64,000 bases of DNA from Cloacibacillus porcorum (lineage in GTDB: Bacteria; Synergistota; Synergistia; Synergistales; Synergistaceae): contig NZ_CP016757.1 of NCBI RefSeq assembly GCF_001701045.1, positions 1,109,501-1,173,500 on the forward strand. The letters are read 5' to 3'. The position numbers and the translations under genes were made by a program. The notes under the pieces were generated by a model. That model worked only from the letters and a program-made list of their open reading frames with translations. It was not told where the DNA came from and did no database searches. Of the stretch, positions 35,906 through 44,313 are shown one piece after another (the first letter of the stretch is position 1; every line of letters starts with the position of its first letter).

Positions 35906-36283
35906 ATGGCTCGTTTAGCCGGTGTTGACCTGCCGCGTGAGAAGAGGATCGAAATAGCCCTTACCTATATTTTTGGTATCGGGCCGGCAGTTGCGAACGA
36001 TATCATAAAGGTCACGGGGATTGATCCCAACACCCGTGTGAAGGACCTGTCAGAGGAAGAAGAGCAGAAACTTCGCGCTGAAATTGAAGACAACCGCCTG
36101 GTAGAAGGTGACCTTCGCCGCGACATAGCGATGAACATCAAGCGTCTCATGGACATAGGCTGCTATCGCGGACTCAGACATCGTCAGGGTCTCCCCGTCA
36201 GAGGCCAGAGGACAAAGACGAACGCCCGTACTCGCAAAGGTCCGAAGAGGACTGTCGCGGGCAAAAAGAAAGCCACCAAGTAA
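35906..36283 (+). CDS. rpsM: 30S ribosomal protein S13
   Basis: S13 (125 residues) bridges the subunits at the 30S head. [20 protein letters not shown], then [12 protein letters not shown] and the C-terminal [20 protein letters not shown] plus [16 protein letters not shown] are diagnostic. First gene of the alpha-operon group. Confidence 0.97.
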   Translation: MARLAGVDLPREKRIEIALTYIFGIGPAVANDIIKVTGIDPNTRVKDLSEEEEQKLRAEIEDNRLVEGDLRRDIAMNIKRLMDIGCYRGLRHRQGLPVRGQRTKTNARTRKGPKRTVAGKKKATK

Positions 36284-36308
36284 GGTGCAACCAGGGAGGG
36301 AATAACAG

Positions 36309-36701
36309 TTGGCCAAACGCGTACAGCGCAGCCGTAAGCGCAAAGAGAAAAAGAACGTCAGCTATGGTGTCGCGCATATCTACTCAACATTCAACAACAC
36401 CATCGTGACACTTACAGACAAGCAGGGCAACGCCCTTTCATGGGCCTCAGGCGGAAACGTCGGCTTCAAGGGGACCCGTAAGTCGACCCCGTACGCCGCG
36501 CAGATGTCGGCGGCACAGGCGGCAAAGGTTGCCCAGGACCACGGAGTAGTGGAAATTGACGTCGTAGTCAAGGGCCCCGGCCCGGGACGTGAATCTGCCA
36601 TCCGTTCGCTTCAGGCGGCGGGGCTGCAGGTAAACGTAATCCGCGACGCAACGCCGATCCCGCACAACGGATGCCGTCCGCCCAAGCGGCGCCGCGTGTA
36701 G
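36309..36701 (+). CDS. rpsK: 30S ribosomal protein S11
   Basis: S11 (130 residues) lines the platform near the E site. [20 protein letters not shown], then [17 protein letters not shown] and the C-terminal [16 protein letters not shown] are typical. Translation begins at TTG 36309 with GGGAGGG upstream. Confidence 0.97.
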   Translation: MAKRVQRSRKRKEKKNVSYGVAHIYSTFNNTIVTLTDKQGNALSWASGGNVGFKGTRKSTPYAAQMSAAQAAKVAQDHGVVEIDVVVKGPGPGRESAIRSLQAAGLQVNVIRDATPIPHNGCRPPKRRRV

Positions 36702-36725
36702 TCCTATAAGGAGGTACTTATTAGC

Positions 36726-37352
36726 ATGAGCAGATACACAGGACCTGTCTGCAGGCTCTGCCGCGCAGAGGGCGCCAAGCTCTTTTTGAAGGGAGACCGC
36801 TGCTATACAGAAAAGTGCGGACTCACAAAGCGTAACTCAAAGCCCGGCCAGCACGGAACGCGCCGCGGCAAGATGAGCGAATATGGACTTCGTCTCCGTG
36901 AGAAGCAGAAGCTTCGCCGCTTCTACGGTATCAACGAGACCCAGTTCAGCACAATATACAAGAAGGCGACCGGGATGTCAGGTCAGACGGGCCATAACTT
37001 CCTCCAGCTTCTGGAGCGCCGTCTTGACAACGTCGTATACCGCCTTGGCCTCGGTGTAAGCCGCAGCCAGGCTCGTCAGCTTGTCTGCCATGGACACTTC
37101 ACCGTCAACGGCCGCAAGCTTGACATCCCCAGCGCGCTCCTCAAGGTCGGAGATGTCGTCGCCGTTGCCGAAGGCAGCCGCGACGTCCCGACGATCAAGC
37201 AGAACGCCGAAGCGTCAGCAAGCCGCAGCATTCCCGCGTGGCTTGAATTTAATCCGGAAGCAATGTCAGGCTCGTTAGTCGCAGTACCGGTCCGTGAGCA
37301 GATAGACGTACCAGTAAACGAACAGCTTGTTGTTGAATTCTATGCACGTTAG
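36726..37352 (+). CDS. rpsD: 30S ribosomal protein S4
   Basis: S4 (208 residues) is a primary 16S rRNA assembly protein. The N-terminus carries the zinc-type cysteines (CRLC near 9-12 and C26, C31 in CYTEKCG), followed by KLRRFYGINETQFSTIYKKA and the S4 RNA-binding domain (LERRLDNVVYRLGLGVSRSQ). Its TAG stop overlaps an in-frame GTG of the rpoA frame. Confidence 0.97.
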   Translation: MSRYTGPVCRLCRAEGAKLFLKGDRCYTEKCGLTKRNSKPGQHGTRRGKMSEYGLRLREKQKLRRFYGINETQFSTIYKKATGMSGQTGHNFLQLLERRLDNVVYRLGLGVSRSQARQLVCHGHFTVNGRKLDIPSALLKVGDVVAVAEGSRDVPTIKQNAEASASRSIPAWLEFNPEAMSGSLVAVPVREQIDVPVNEQLVVEFYAR

Positions 37353-37375
37353 TGAAACGAAAGGTGGGGGAGAAT

Positions 37376-38449
37376 ATGGAGCATGATCGTCATGAGATCA
37401 TAGTACAGGAATCCACCCCGTCGTACGGTAAAATTACCGTTGAGCCTCTTGAAAGAGGCTACGGAGTAACACTGGGCAATTCATTGCGCCGTGTTCTTCT
37501 CTCCTCAATTAGTGGGGCGGCGGTCGTCGCCGTGCGCGTTGAGGGAGTCCTGCATGAATTCAGCACAATTCCGGGAGTTAAAGAGGACGTTATCGAACTT
37601 CTGGTAAATTTGAAACATATTCCCGTTCGCTGCCATTCAACATCGGTGCGCACCCTTCATCTCGAAGCCAAGGGACCGAAGGCCGTGACGGTGTCGGATA
37701 TCGATCCAGACAGCGAAGTTGAATTTCCCGATCCGGAGGCGTACATCTGTACGCTTGAAGAGGGACATTCCCTGTCTATGGACATCTACGTCGCCACCGG
37801 TACCGGTTACGCGCCGATAGATCGTCCGCGGGCATCCTACCTGCCGGTGGATGCTCTTCAGACAGACGCCCTCTTTTCCCCCGTACAGCGTGTGAAGTAC
37901 GACATTCAGGATAAACGTATGGGACAGCGTACAGACTACGACAGCCTTACGCTGGAGATCTGGACCAACGGCGTTGTGACTCCTGAGTCCGCAGTCATTC
38001 AGGCCAGCCGTATCCTCAAGGGATACTACTCCTCGATTGTGGATTCGCTTGCCGGCCCCGGAACAAGCGCTCTTGATGAGATCATTAAGAACGACGAGGC
38101 CTCGCGTGCGGCGGCGATGGGCGGAAACAAGGGCTTTGACGCGCACAGCGGACTCTCCGGCTTCCAGATGGGAGAGAACTCGATCTACTCACGTCCCGTG
38201 AGAGACCTTGAGCTTTCGGTGCGCAGTGAAAACTGCCTGCTCCGCGGCGGAGTCCATATGATAGGCGAACTCGTCTCCAGGACGAGGGACGACCTTCTGA
38301 AAATCCGCAACCTCGGCAAAATCTCTCTTAAAGAGATCGAGGAGAAACTGGCCAAATTCGACCTTCATCTCAGCGGCGATATCAGCACCCCGCTTGATGA
38401 TGACGACGAGGATTTGGATGATAACGAACAGAATCTGAAGGAGGAATAA
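37376..38449 (+). CDS. rpoA: DNA-directed RNA polymerase subunit alpha
   Basis: RpoA (357 residues) has the N-terminal assembly domain (YGKITVEPLERGYGVTLGNS, then LRRVLLSSISGAAV) and the C-terminal DNA- and activator-binding domain, where VRSENC keeps the Arg corresponding to E. coli Arg265. It is longer than the usual 310-330 residues because of a linker near 240-265 and an acidic tail (DDDDEDLDDNEQ). ATG 37376 follows GGGGGAG; the frame is open upstream to GTG 37352, which overlaps rpsD. Confidence 0.97.
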   Translation: MEHDRHEIIVQESTPSYGKITVEPLERGYGVTLGNSLRRVLLSSISGAAVVAVRVEGVLHEFSTIPGVKEDVIELLVNLKHIPVRCHSTSVRTLHLEAKGPKAVTVSDIDPDSEVEFPDPEAYICTLEEGHSLSMDIYVATGTGYAPIDRPRASYLPVDALQTDALFSPVQRVKYDIQDKRMGQRTDYDSLTLEIWTNGVVTPESAVIQASRILKGYYSSIVDSLAGPGTSALDEIIKNDEASRAAAMGGNKGFDAHSGLSGFQMGENSIYSRPVRDLELSVRSENCLLRGGVHMIGELVSRTRDDLLKIRNLGKISLKEIEEKLAKFDLHLSGDISTPLDDDDEDLDDNEQNLKEE

Positions 38450-38452
38450 CCA

Positions 38453-38806
38453 ATGAGACACCGCATGAACACAAGGCGGTTGGGACGCTGCAGTTCCCAT
38501 AGGTGGGCCATGCTCGGTAACATGGCTGCCAGTCTCTTCATCGAGGGCAGCATAGTAACGACAGAGACGAGAGCGAAAGAGCTCCGCCGCGTCGCCGAAA
38601 AGCTTATCACCAAAGCTAAGTCCGGCACGCTCAGCGACCGCCGTCTCGTGATCGCACGCATCCCTCACAAAGAGGCGGTAATAAAGCTGTTTGACGAACT
38701 CGGACCCAAGTATGCCGAGCGCAACGGCGGCTACACAAGAATCGTAAAGATCGGCGCGCGCGTCGGCGACTCCTCTCCGATGGCGGTAATACAGCTGGTT
38801 GACTAA
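38453..38806 (+). CDS. rplQ: 50S ribosomal protein L17
   Basis: L17 (117 residues) closes the alpha operon. RHRMNTRRLGRCSSHRWAML and the C-terminal ERNGGYTRIVKIGARVGDSS are diagnostic. It starts 3 bases after rpoA (AAGGAGG site inside the rpoA end), and ecfA1 begins 3 bases after its stop. Confidence 0.97.
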   Translation: MRHRMNTRRLGRCSSHRWAMLGNMAASLFIEGSIVTTETRAKELRRVAEKLITKAKSGTLSDRRLVIARIPHKEAVIKLFDELGPKYAERNGGYTRIVKIGARVGDSSPMAVIQLVD

Positions 38807-38809
38807 TAT

Positions 38810-39640
38810 ATGGCTCAAGAAAGACAATTCATACTCAAAGGCGCGGAGTTTTGCTATCCGAATGCCTCTGAAAAGATACTCAAGGGTATCGATTTAGAAA
38901 TCCGCGCCGGAGAGTGGGTTGCGCTTCTTGGTTCAAACGGTTCCGGAAAGTCCACGCTCCTAAAACTTTTAAGCGCCCTGCTGCTCCCCACGCAGGGCCT
39001 TTGTTTTGTGGAGGGGCGAAATACCGCCGAGGCTAAGAGCGGCGAACTGCGAGGCGTTTCGGCGATCGTCTTCCAAAACCCTGAAGACCAGATCGTCGCC
39101 GCCACCGTGGAAGAGGAGGTCGCCTTCGGCCCGGAAAACCTCGGCTGCCCTTCGGCGGAGATATCGGCGCGGGTCGAAGAGGCGCTGGCGGCGACCGGAC
39201 TGGCTGAGCGAAGAGAGAGTCTCGTATCATCCCTCTCGGGCGGCCAGAAACAGCGGCTGGCCCTCGCCGGCGCGCTTGCGATGCGTCCGCGGGCGCTCCT
39301 GCTCGACGAGGCCATGTCGATGCTCGATCCCCAGTCGCGCCGTGACTTCACGGAAATCATCGCGGCGGAGCACAAAAAAGGGCGAACCATAGTGGAGGTC
39401 ACTCACAGGCTGGACGAGATCAGGGAGGCGGACAGGGTGGTCGTTCTTGCGGACGGAGTTATCGCGATGGAGATGCCGGCACGGGATTTTTTGCGGAAAA
39501 GCGACGCGGAGCTGCGCGCGATGAATCTCAGTAAACCGCCTTTGGAGCGTCTTTACGAACTGCTTGCGGAGCGCGGCCTGATACCGGAGGATACAGAAAC
39601 CTCCGTCGAAAGCATCGGAGAAAAACTGCTATGCCGCTGA
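38810..39640 (+). CDS. ecfA1: Energy-coupling factor transporter ATPase EcfA1
   Basis: ABC-type ATPase of the shared ECF vitamin/metal uptake module. The 276 residues contain Walker A GSNGSGKS (41-48), Q-loop VFQNPEDQ (87-94), signature LSGGQ (142-146), Walker B LLLDEA (D166, E167) and H-loop His199. The NPEDQ form of the Q-loop is typical of EcfA. It follows rplQ almost without a gap and overlaps ecfA2 by 10 bases, the usual gene order in Firmicutes. The substrate-binding S component is not in the window. Confidence 0.95.
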   Translation: MAQERQFILKGAEFCYPNASEKILKGIDLEIRAGEWVALLGSNGSGKSTLLKLLSALLLPTQGLCFVEGRNTAEAKSGELRGVSAIVFQNPEDQIVAATVEEEVAFGPENLGCPSAEISARVEEALAATGLAERRESLVSSLSGGQKQRLALAGALAMRPRALLLDEAMSMLDPQSRRDFTEIIAAEHKKGRTIVEVTHRLDEIREADRVVVLADGVIAMEMPARDFLRKSDAELRAMNLSKPPLERLYELLAERGLIPEDTETSVESIGEKLLCR

Positions 39641-40467
39641 CCGTAAAAGAACTCAGCTACACCTACAACAAGGGGCTGCCGACCGAACACCCGGCGCTGC
39701 ACGAGATCTCCTTTGAAGTCGCCGCCGGAGAGATCGTCTCCGTCCTGGGGCACACGGGAAGCGGAAAATCGACCCTCGCGCAGCATCTCAACGCCCTGAT
39801 AATACCGCAAAGTGGCACCGTATCCGTCGACGGTATCGATACGTCGGCCGGAACAGCCGCTGCCCGCGAGGCGCGCCGGAAGGTCGGCCTCGTATTCCAG
39901 TACCCGGAGGAGCAGATATTTGCCGAAACGGTAGCGGAGGAGATCGCCTTCGCGCCGCGAAACTGGGGGATCGGGGCGGAAGAGATAAAAGAGATCATTC
40001 CTAAGGCGGTCAAGGCCGTCGGCCTTGATGAAAAAATACTCTCCGCGTCGCCCTATAACATCTCCGGCGGGCAGAAGCGCAGGGTGGCGATTGCCTCCGT
40101 CATTGCGGCGGCTCCCTCATATCTCGTCCTGGACGAGCCGACGGCGGGGCTGGACGGCAGAGCCTCTCTGGAGCTGATCGAGACCCTTAGAAACTTTGCC
40201 AAAGAGGGGATGGGTATAATCCATATCACCCACGACATAGAGCTGGCGCTGGAGCTCAGCGCGAAGATACTGGTCCTTGAAGAGGGACGGGCGCTCTCCT
40301 GGGCCTCCCCGTGCGAGACCGCGGCGTTGATATGCGAAAAAAATATAAAGGGCCTTGCCGTCCCGGAGGTACTGGCGCTGGCAAAGCGGCTCAAAGCGGT
40401 GGGAAAGATAGAGAGCCTCGCCTGGAGCCCTGATGAACTGGTAAAGAGACTCGCTCCGGCGGCGTAA
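39631..40467 (+). CDS. ecfA2: Energy-coupling factor transporter ATPase EcfA2
   Basis: Second ATPase of the ECF heterodimer, 278 residues. Walker A GHTGSGKS (40-47), Q-loop VFQYPEEQ (88-95), signature ISGGQ (144-148), Walker B YLVLDEP (D168, E169) and the H-loop in IHITHDIELA. The YPEEQ Q-loop distinguishes it from EcfA1. ATG 39631 overlaps the end of ecfA1, implying coupled synthesis of the two ATPases. Confidence 0.95.
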   Translation: MPLTVKELSYTYNKGLPTEHPALHEISFEVAAGEIVSVLGHTGSGKSTLAQHLNALIIPQSGTVSVDGIDTSAGTAAAREARRKVGLVFQYPEEQIFAETVAEEIAFAPRNWGIGAEEIKEIIPKAVKAVGLDEKILSASPYNISGGQKRRVAIASVIAAAPSYLVLDEPTAGLDGRASLELIETLRNFAKEGMGIIHITHDIELALELSAKILVLEEGRALSWASPCETAALICEKNIKGLAVPEVLALAKRLKAVGKIESLAWSPDELVKRLAPAA

Positions 40468-40515
40468 AAAAATATTTGACCCTGCCTGCGGCAGAGAGAC
40501 TAAACAGGAGAAAAG

Positions 40516-41328
40516 ATGGCAGCCTTTGATAAAATTGCGCTTGGCCAATACATTCCCGCCAAGTCGCCGGTCCACGCGCTCGATCCGCGCGCAAAAATAA
40601 TTCTTACGATCGCCGTAATGGCCGCGGTCTTCATGACGCACACCCTGACGGCATTCATCATTTGGAGCATACTGCTTTTGTGCCTCACCAGATATTCCCG
40701 GATACCGTCGCGTGTCGTCGCCGCGTCGGCCCGTCCCGTCCTTATACTTATTATATTTACCTCGCTGCTGCACCTCTTTCTCACCCCCGGCGACGTCGTC
40801 GCCGGTATTGGCCGGTTTACGGTCACAAGACAGGGCATATACCTTGCGCTGACCATGGCGCTGCGTCTTGCCTGCCTCGTTATGTACGCCTCGCTGCTCA
40901 CCTTCACCACCTCGCCGTCGCAGATATCGGACGGCCTTGAGGGACTGCTTTCGCCGCTGAAACGTATCGGCGTCCCGGCGCACGAAATAGCGATGATGAT
41001 CACGATAGCGCTGCGCTTTATCCCGACCCTCTTTGAGGAGACGGGGCGGATAATAAAGGCGCAGAAGTCGCGCGGCGCGGAATTTGACGAGGGTGGACTG
41101 ATGAAACGCGCAAAGGCCTACATTCCCGTGCTCATACCGCTCTTTGTGATCATCTTCCGGCGCGCCGAGAGCCTTGCGGTGGCGATGGAGGCGCGCGGCT
41201 ACAACGGCGGCGCGGGGCGCACGCGCCTGAAACCGCTGCGTTGGCGGACTTGCGACAGCGCGGCGCTCGCGGTCTTTTTTGCCGTCTCTGCCGCCATCGT
41301 CTGCGGAGAGAGGTTCTTTCCGTTATGA
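40516..41328 (+). CDS. ecfT: Energy-coupling factor transporter transmembrane protein EcfT
   Basis: The membrane scaffold that joins the two ATPases to exchangeable S components. The 270 residues have an SPVHALDPRAK N-terminus, several transmembrane segments and the two coupling-helix motifs SRG (185-187, QKSRGAEF) and ARG (226-228, MEARGYNG). The start has AACAGGAG upstream and lies 48 bases after ecfA2. Its stop overlaps the truA ATG (ATGA). Confidence 0.95.
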   Translation: MAAFDKIALGQYIPAKSPVHALDPRAKIILTIAVMAAVFMTHTLTAFIIWSILLLCLTRYSRIPSRVVAASARPVLILIIFTSLLHLFLTPGDVVAGIGRFTVTRQGIYLALTMALRLACLVMYASLLTFTTSPSQISDGLEGLLSPLKRIGVPAHEIAMMITIALRFIPTLFEETGRIIKAQKSRGAEFDEGGLMKRAKAYIPVLIPLFVIIFRRAESLAVAMEARGYNGGAGRTRLKPLRWRTCDSAALAVFFAVSAAIVCGERFFPL

Positions 41329-42098
41329 ACCGCTACGCGGCGGAGGTCAGTTACGACGGCGGCAAATTTTTCGGCTGGCAGATACAGCCGGAGCTGCCCA
41401 CCGTGCAGCAGGCGCTAGAGGAGGCCATCTCCAAAATAAACGGCCGCCATACGCCGGTTGCGGGCGCCGGACGCACCGATACCGGGGTACACGCGAAGGG
41501 GCAGGTCTGCTCATTTGATATGGCCCGCGAATGGGAGCCGCGCCGCCTGCTGCTCGCGGCCAACGCGCACCTGCCGGAGGGAGTCAGCCTCATGAGGGCC
41601 GCCGCCGTGCGCGGTGACTTCCATGCCCGCTTCAGCGCCAAAGAGAGGGAATACCGATATTTCATCTGGAACGCGAGCGCCATATACCCGCATATAGTGG
41701 GAAAAGTCTGCTGGATAAAGCCGCAGCGTTACGACTGGGGCGCGGCTGCTGCGGCGGCGAAGGAGCTGCTTGGAAGTCACGACTTCAGAAACTTCTGCCG
41801 TCTTGAGGGAAACGAACAGAGCACCGTCCGGAAAATTACGAAGATACGCCTCATCGACAGAAGGCCCCTCGTAGTCCTGCAGATAAAGGGAGATGGCTTC
41901 CTGCACAATATGGTGCGCATCATCCTCGGCAACCTGGAGATGGCCGCTCTGGGGCAGATAAGCCCGCCGCAGATAAGGGAGCTGCTCAACACGGAAAAAA
42001 GCAGCCGCTCCGACGGAGGCCGGACCTTCCCGGCCTGCGGCCTCTACCTGTGGAAAATATCATACGGCGAAAAATTGTGGCAGACGGGCCGCCCGTAA
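41325..42098 (+). CDS. truA: tRNA pseudouridine(38-40) synthase TruA
   Basis: TruA makes pseudouridine at tRNA positions 38-40. The 257-residue protein begins NRYAAEVSYDGGKFFGWQIQ and has the catalytic Asp52 in GAGRTDTGVHAKGQ, then FHARFSAKEREYRYFIWN and the C-terminal GDGFLHNMVRIILGNL. ATG 41325 overlaps the ecfT stop and has GGAGAGAGG upstream. It is the last gene of the long plus-strand cluster, as in many Firmicutes (rplQ-ecf-truA). Confidence 0.95.
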   Translation: MNRYAAEVSYDGGKFFGWQIQPELPTVQQALEEAISKINGRHTPVAGAGRTDTGVHAKGQVCSFDMAREWEPRRLLLAANAHLPEGVSLMRAAAVRGDFHARFSAKEREYRYFIWNASAIYPHIVGKVCWIKPQRYDWGAAAAAAKELLGSHDFRNFCRLEGNEQSTVRKITKIRLIDRRPLVVLQIKGDGFLHNMVRIILGNLEMAALGQISPPQIRELLNTEKSSRSDGGRTFPACGLYLWKISYGEKLWQTGRP

Positions 42099-42137
42099 GG
42101 CTCTCCCGCAAACTCTTCAGCAAAAAACAGAAGGCAG

Positions 42138-42473
42138 AAGAGATATAAATAGCGATTTAGCTTATGCCCTATCGATGATAAACGGTATTTTTTTCTTAAA
42201 GCCTCCTTCTCTGAGGCGGCCAGAGAGCCGAAATCTTTGATTTCGTGCGATTCGGCTGGTAGTTACATCAGAGGTGTCGGCCGCCAGTTTTTTGGCGGCT
42301 GACGGAAGGAGTGTTACTCTGTTTGGCGCGGTAACCGCGCCAAACAAAGCCCGCGGCAAAAGCCGCGGAAGAACATAAGGTCAACACTCCCTCAGTCTCG
42401 GCGAAAAAACATCGCCGAGCCAGCTCCCTCAATGAGGGAGCCAAAATCTTTGCTAAATCGTTATTTATCTCTT
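42138..42473. repeat. 336-bp MITE-like structured element with terminal inverted repeats
   Basis: The ends match as inverted repeats: AAGAGATATAAATAGCGATT then TAGC on the left (42138-42161) against AAGAGATAAATAACGATTTA then GC read inward from the right end (42452-42473). Inside are nested hairpins: GTTTGGCGCGG/CCGCGCCAAAC (42321-42345), CCGCGGC/GCCGCGG (42351-42368), CTCGGCGA/TCGCCGAG (42397-42419), GCTCCCTCA/TGAGGGAGC (42423-42441) and GCCGCCA/TGGCGGC near 42280-42299, plus a long-range GGAGTGTT/AACACTCC pair. No ORF fits. The CTCCCTCA...TGAGGGAG module resembles intergenic repeats seen in many gut bacteria. It fills most of the gap between truA and mreB. Confidence 0.75.
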
Positions 42474-42558
42474 AATCCACAGATGACCGGCGGGAGGTTA
42501 AAAAGGCGGGATTTGTCCTGTTAAGTGTAGTTAAGGCCTCTGCGGATATTCACTTATA

Positions 42559-42567
42559 TGGTAAAAT
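42559..42567 (+). promoter_or_regulatory. Candidate extended -10 promoter of mreB
   Basis: TATGGTAAAAT (TGG plus TAAAAT) lies about 70 bases before the mreB start. No clear -35 is visible. The same TGGTAAAAT occurs at 58432-58440 and 51221-51229. Confidence 0.35.
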
Positions 42568-42636
42568 AAATATTTGAGCTGAACCGAAATTTGGCAAAAG
42601 AAGACCTCTGTATAGAGAGACAGGGAGGCTGCAAAT

Positions 42637-43680
42637 TTGTGGAATAGAGATATAGGGATAGATTTAGGCACGGCGACGGTGCTGGTGTTCGTCAAGGGCA
42701 AGGGCGTGGTGCTGCGCGAACCCTCGGTCGTCGCGATGGACCAGAACACGGGAAAGATTCTCTCTGTCGGCGAAGACGCGAAGATCATGATCGGCAAGAC
42801 CCCCGGCAACGTGGTGGCCATCCGCCCGCTGCGCGACGGAGTGATCGCCGACTATACGATGACCGAGGTGATGCTGCGCGAATTCCTCAAGAAAACCACC
42901 TCCGGTATGGAGCGCATCGTGCGCCACCGCCTGATGATCGGCGTGCCCGCGGGGGCCACCGACGTTGAGCGCCGCGCGGTGCTCGAGGCCGCCCTTGAAG
43001 TGGGGGCCAAAGAGGCCTACCTCATAGAGGAGCCGATGGCCGCCGCGATCGGCGCAAATATGCCGGTCGGCGAGGCGGTGGGGAACATGGTGGTCGACAT
43101 CGGCGGCGGTACGACGGATATCGCGATCGTTTCCCTCGGAGGGCTCGTCGTCTTTGAGTCGCTGCGAGTCGGCGGCGACAAGTTCGACGAGGCGATCGTC
43201 CGCTATATGCGCAAGCAGTATAATCTCGCCATCGGCGAGCAGACGGCGGAGGATGTGAAGAAGCAGATCGGCGCCTGCGACCCGACGAAGGCCTCGCCGG
43301 ACAAGCTGATGGACATTCGCGGACGCGACCTCGTCCAGGGGCTGCCCCGCCAGGTGACGGTAAACAGCGTCGACGTCGCGAAGGCGATCGACGAACCGGT
43401 GAGCAGTATCATCGCCGGTATAAAGCGCGTCCTTGAAAAGACGCCGCCGGAGCTCTCCGCCGATGTTATGGACCGTGGCATCATCCTCACGGGAGGCGGA
43501 GCCTACCTGCGCGGCCTTGCGGAGCTGATTATGGAAGAGACCGAGATAAACGCTGTGGTCGCCGAATCGGCCGGCGAATGCGTCGCCCTTGGCACCGGCA
43601 TCGCGCTGGAGTCGCTCGACAAACTGAAGGAGACCGGCGCTGTCTATCTCGCAACGAAAAAGGGTTTCAAGGGCAGATAA
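42637..43680 (+). CDS. mreB: Rod shape-determining protein, MreB/Mbl family
   Basis: Bacterial actin homologue that guides peptidoglycan synthesis under the inner membrane. The 347 residues show the phosphate-1 motif GIDLGTATVLVFVKGKG (7-23), EEPMAAAIG, phosphate-2 VVDIGGGTTDIA and the adenosine motif ILTGGGAYLRGL. Translation begins at TTG 42637 (then WNRDIGIDLG) with CAGGGAGG upstream. mreC and mreD do not follow, so this may be a second MreB-type paralogue (Mbl or MreBH like). The next gene begins 4 bases after its stop. Confidence 0.92.
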   Translation: MWNRDIGIDLGTATVLVFVKGKGVVLREPSVVAMDQNTGKILSVGEDAKIMIGKTPGNVVAIRPLRDGVIADYTMTEVMLREFLKKTTSGMERIVRHRLMIGVPAGATDVERRAVLEAALEVGAKEAYLIEEPMAAAIGANMPVGEAVGNMVVDIGGGTTDIAIVSLGGLVVFESLRVGGDKFDEAIVRYMRKQYNLAIGEQTAEDVKKQIGACDPTKASPDKLMDIRGRDLVQGLPRQVTVNSVDVAKAIDEPVSSIIAGIKRVLEKTPPELSADVMDRGIILTGGGAYLRGLAELIMEETEINAVVAESAGECVALGTGIALESLDKLKETGAVYLATKKGFKGR

Positions 43681-43684
43681 AGCC

Positions 43685-44107
43685 ATGCACTATTGGTGGG
43701 AGCGCGACGGCATTCGCTTTGAATGTACCGCCTGCGGTCGCTGCTGCGGCGGTGAACCGGGCTCCATCTGGGTGACGCCGGAGGAGCGGTCTAGGATCGC
43801 GCGCGAGCTTGGAATAGACGAGACGACCCTGAGAAAGGAATATTTAACGCGCCGCGAGGGAAGGTGCAGTATAAAAGAGATGGAAAATTATGACTGTATT
43901 TTCCTCGAACGAAACTCGCGGCGTTGTAAAATTTACAAAGTACGTCCTTTACAGTGCCGTTTGTTTCCCTTCTGGCCCTCTATGCTGCGTGATAAAAAAA
44001 TTTGGAATTATTACGCCGATTACTGTCCTGGAATGAATAGTGGTAAATATTACTCTCCAGAAATAATTAAAAAATTCTTAAATTTGCCTGCGGCTGAGCT
44101 TTTATAA
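43685..44107 (+). CDS. YkgJ-family cysteine cluster (CxxCxxCC) protein
   Basis: The 140-residue protein has the CTACGRCC motif (C14, C17, C20, C21) after RFEC, further cysteines in CSIKE, YDCIFLE and CKIYKVRPLQCRLFPFWP, as in the UPF0153/YkgJ family of presumed zinc- or iron-sulfur-binding proteins of unknown function. It is co-transcribed with mreB. The last third is more AT-rich than the neighbours. Confidence 0.85.
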   Translation: MHYWWERDGIRFECTACGRCCGGEPGSIWVTPEERSRIARELGIDETTLRKEYLTRREGRCSIKEMENYDCIFLERNSRRCKIYKVRPLQCRLFPFWPSMLRDKKIWNYYADYCPGMNSGKYYSPEIIKKFLNLPAAELL

Positions 44108-44313
44108 AAAAATTTAATAAATAAATTGGATAATTTTTAGAAATTTATCTTTGTTATACATTAAAAGCGCAAAAAATAAGTCTTAATTGCCTATCGTATT
44201 CTGGAAATTAAATCTTGATTTTATTACTCGGCGAATGTAAACTAATATATGTAAGAAATATGTAAACTGAACCATTATCCCTAATAGGTACAAAAATCGA
44301 GGAGGTTGTTCAC
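44108..44313. other. AT-rich intergenic region upstream of lysine aminotransferase with repeated ATGTAA boxes
   Basis: No gene is seen. ATGTAAACT occurs at 44235-44243 and 44260-44268, with ATGTAAG at 44249-44255 between them, a candidate operator array. TATCCCTAATAGG (44276-44288) lies just before the GAGGAGG ribosome-binding site; its reverse complement is close to CCTATTAGGGGTA found before the C1 peptidase (7715-7727). Confidence 0.4.

Noticed and set aside
42321-42441. CRISPR array in the repeat-rich region after truA
   Set aside because: The repeats are different hairpins, not identical direct repeats with unique spacers of equal size, and no cas gene is near.
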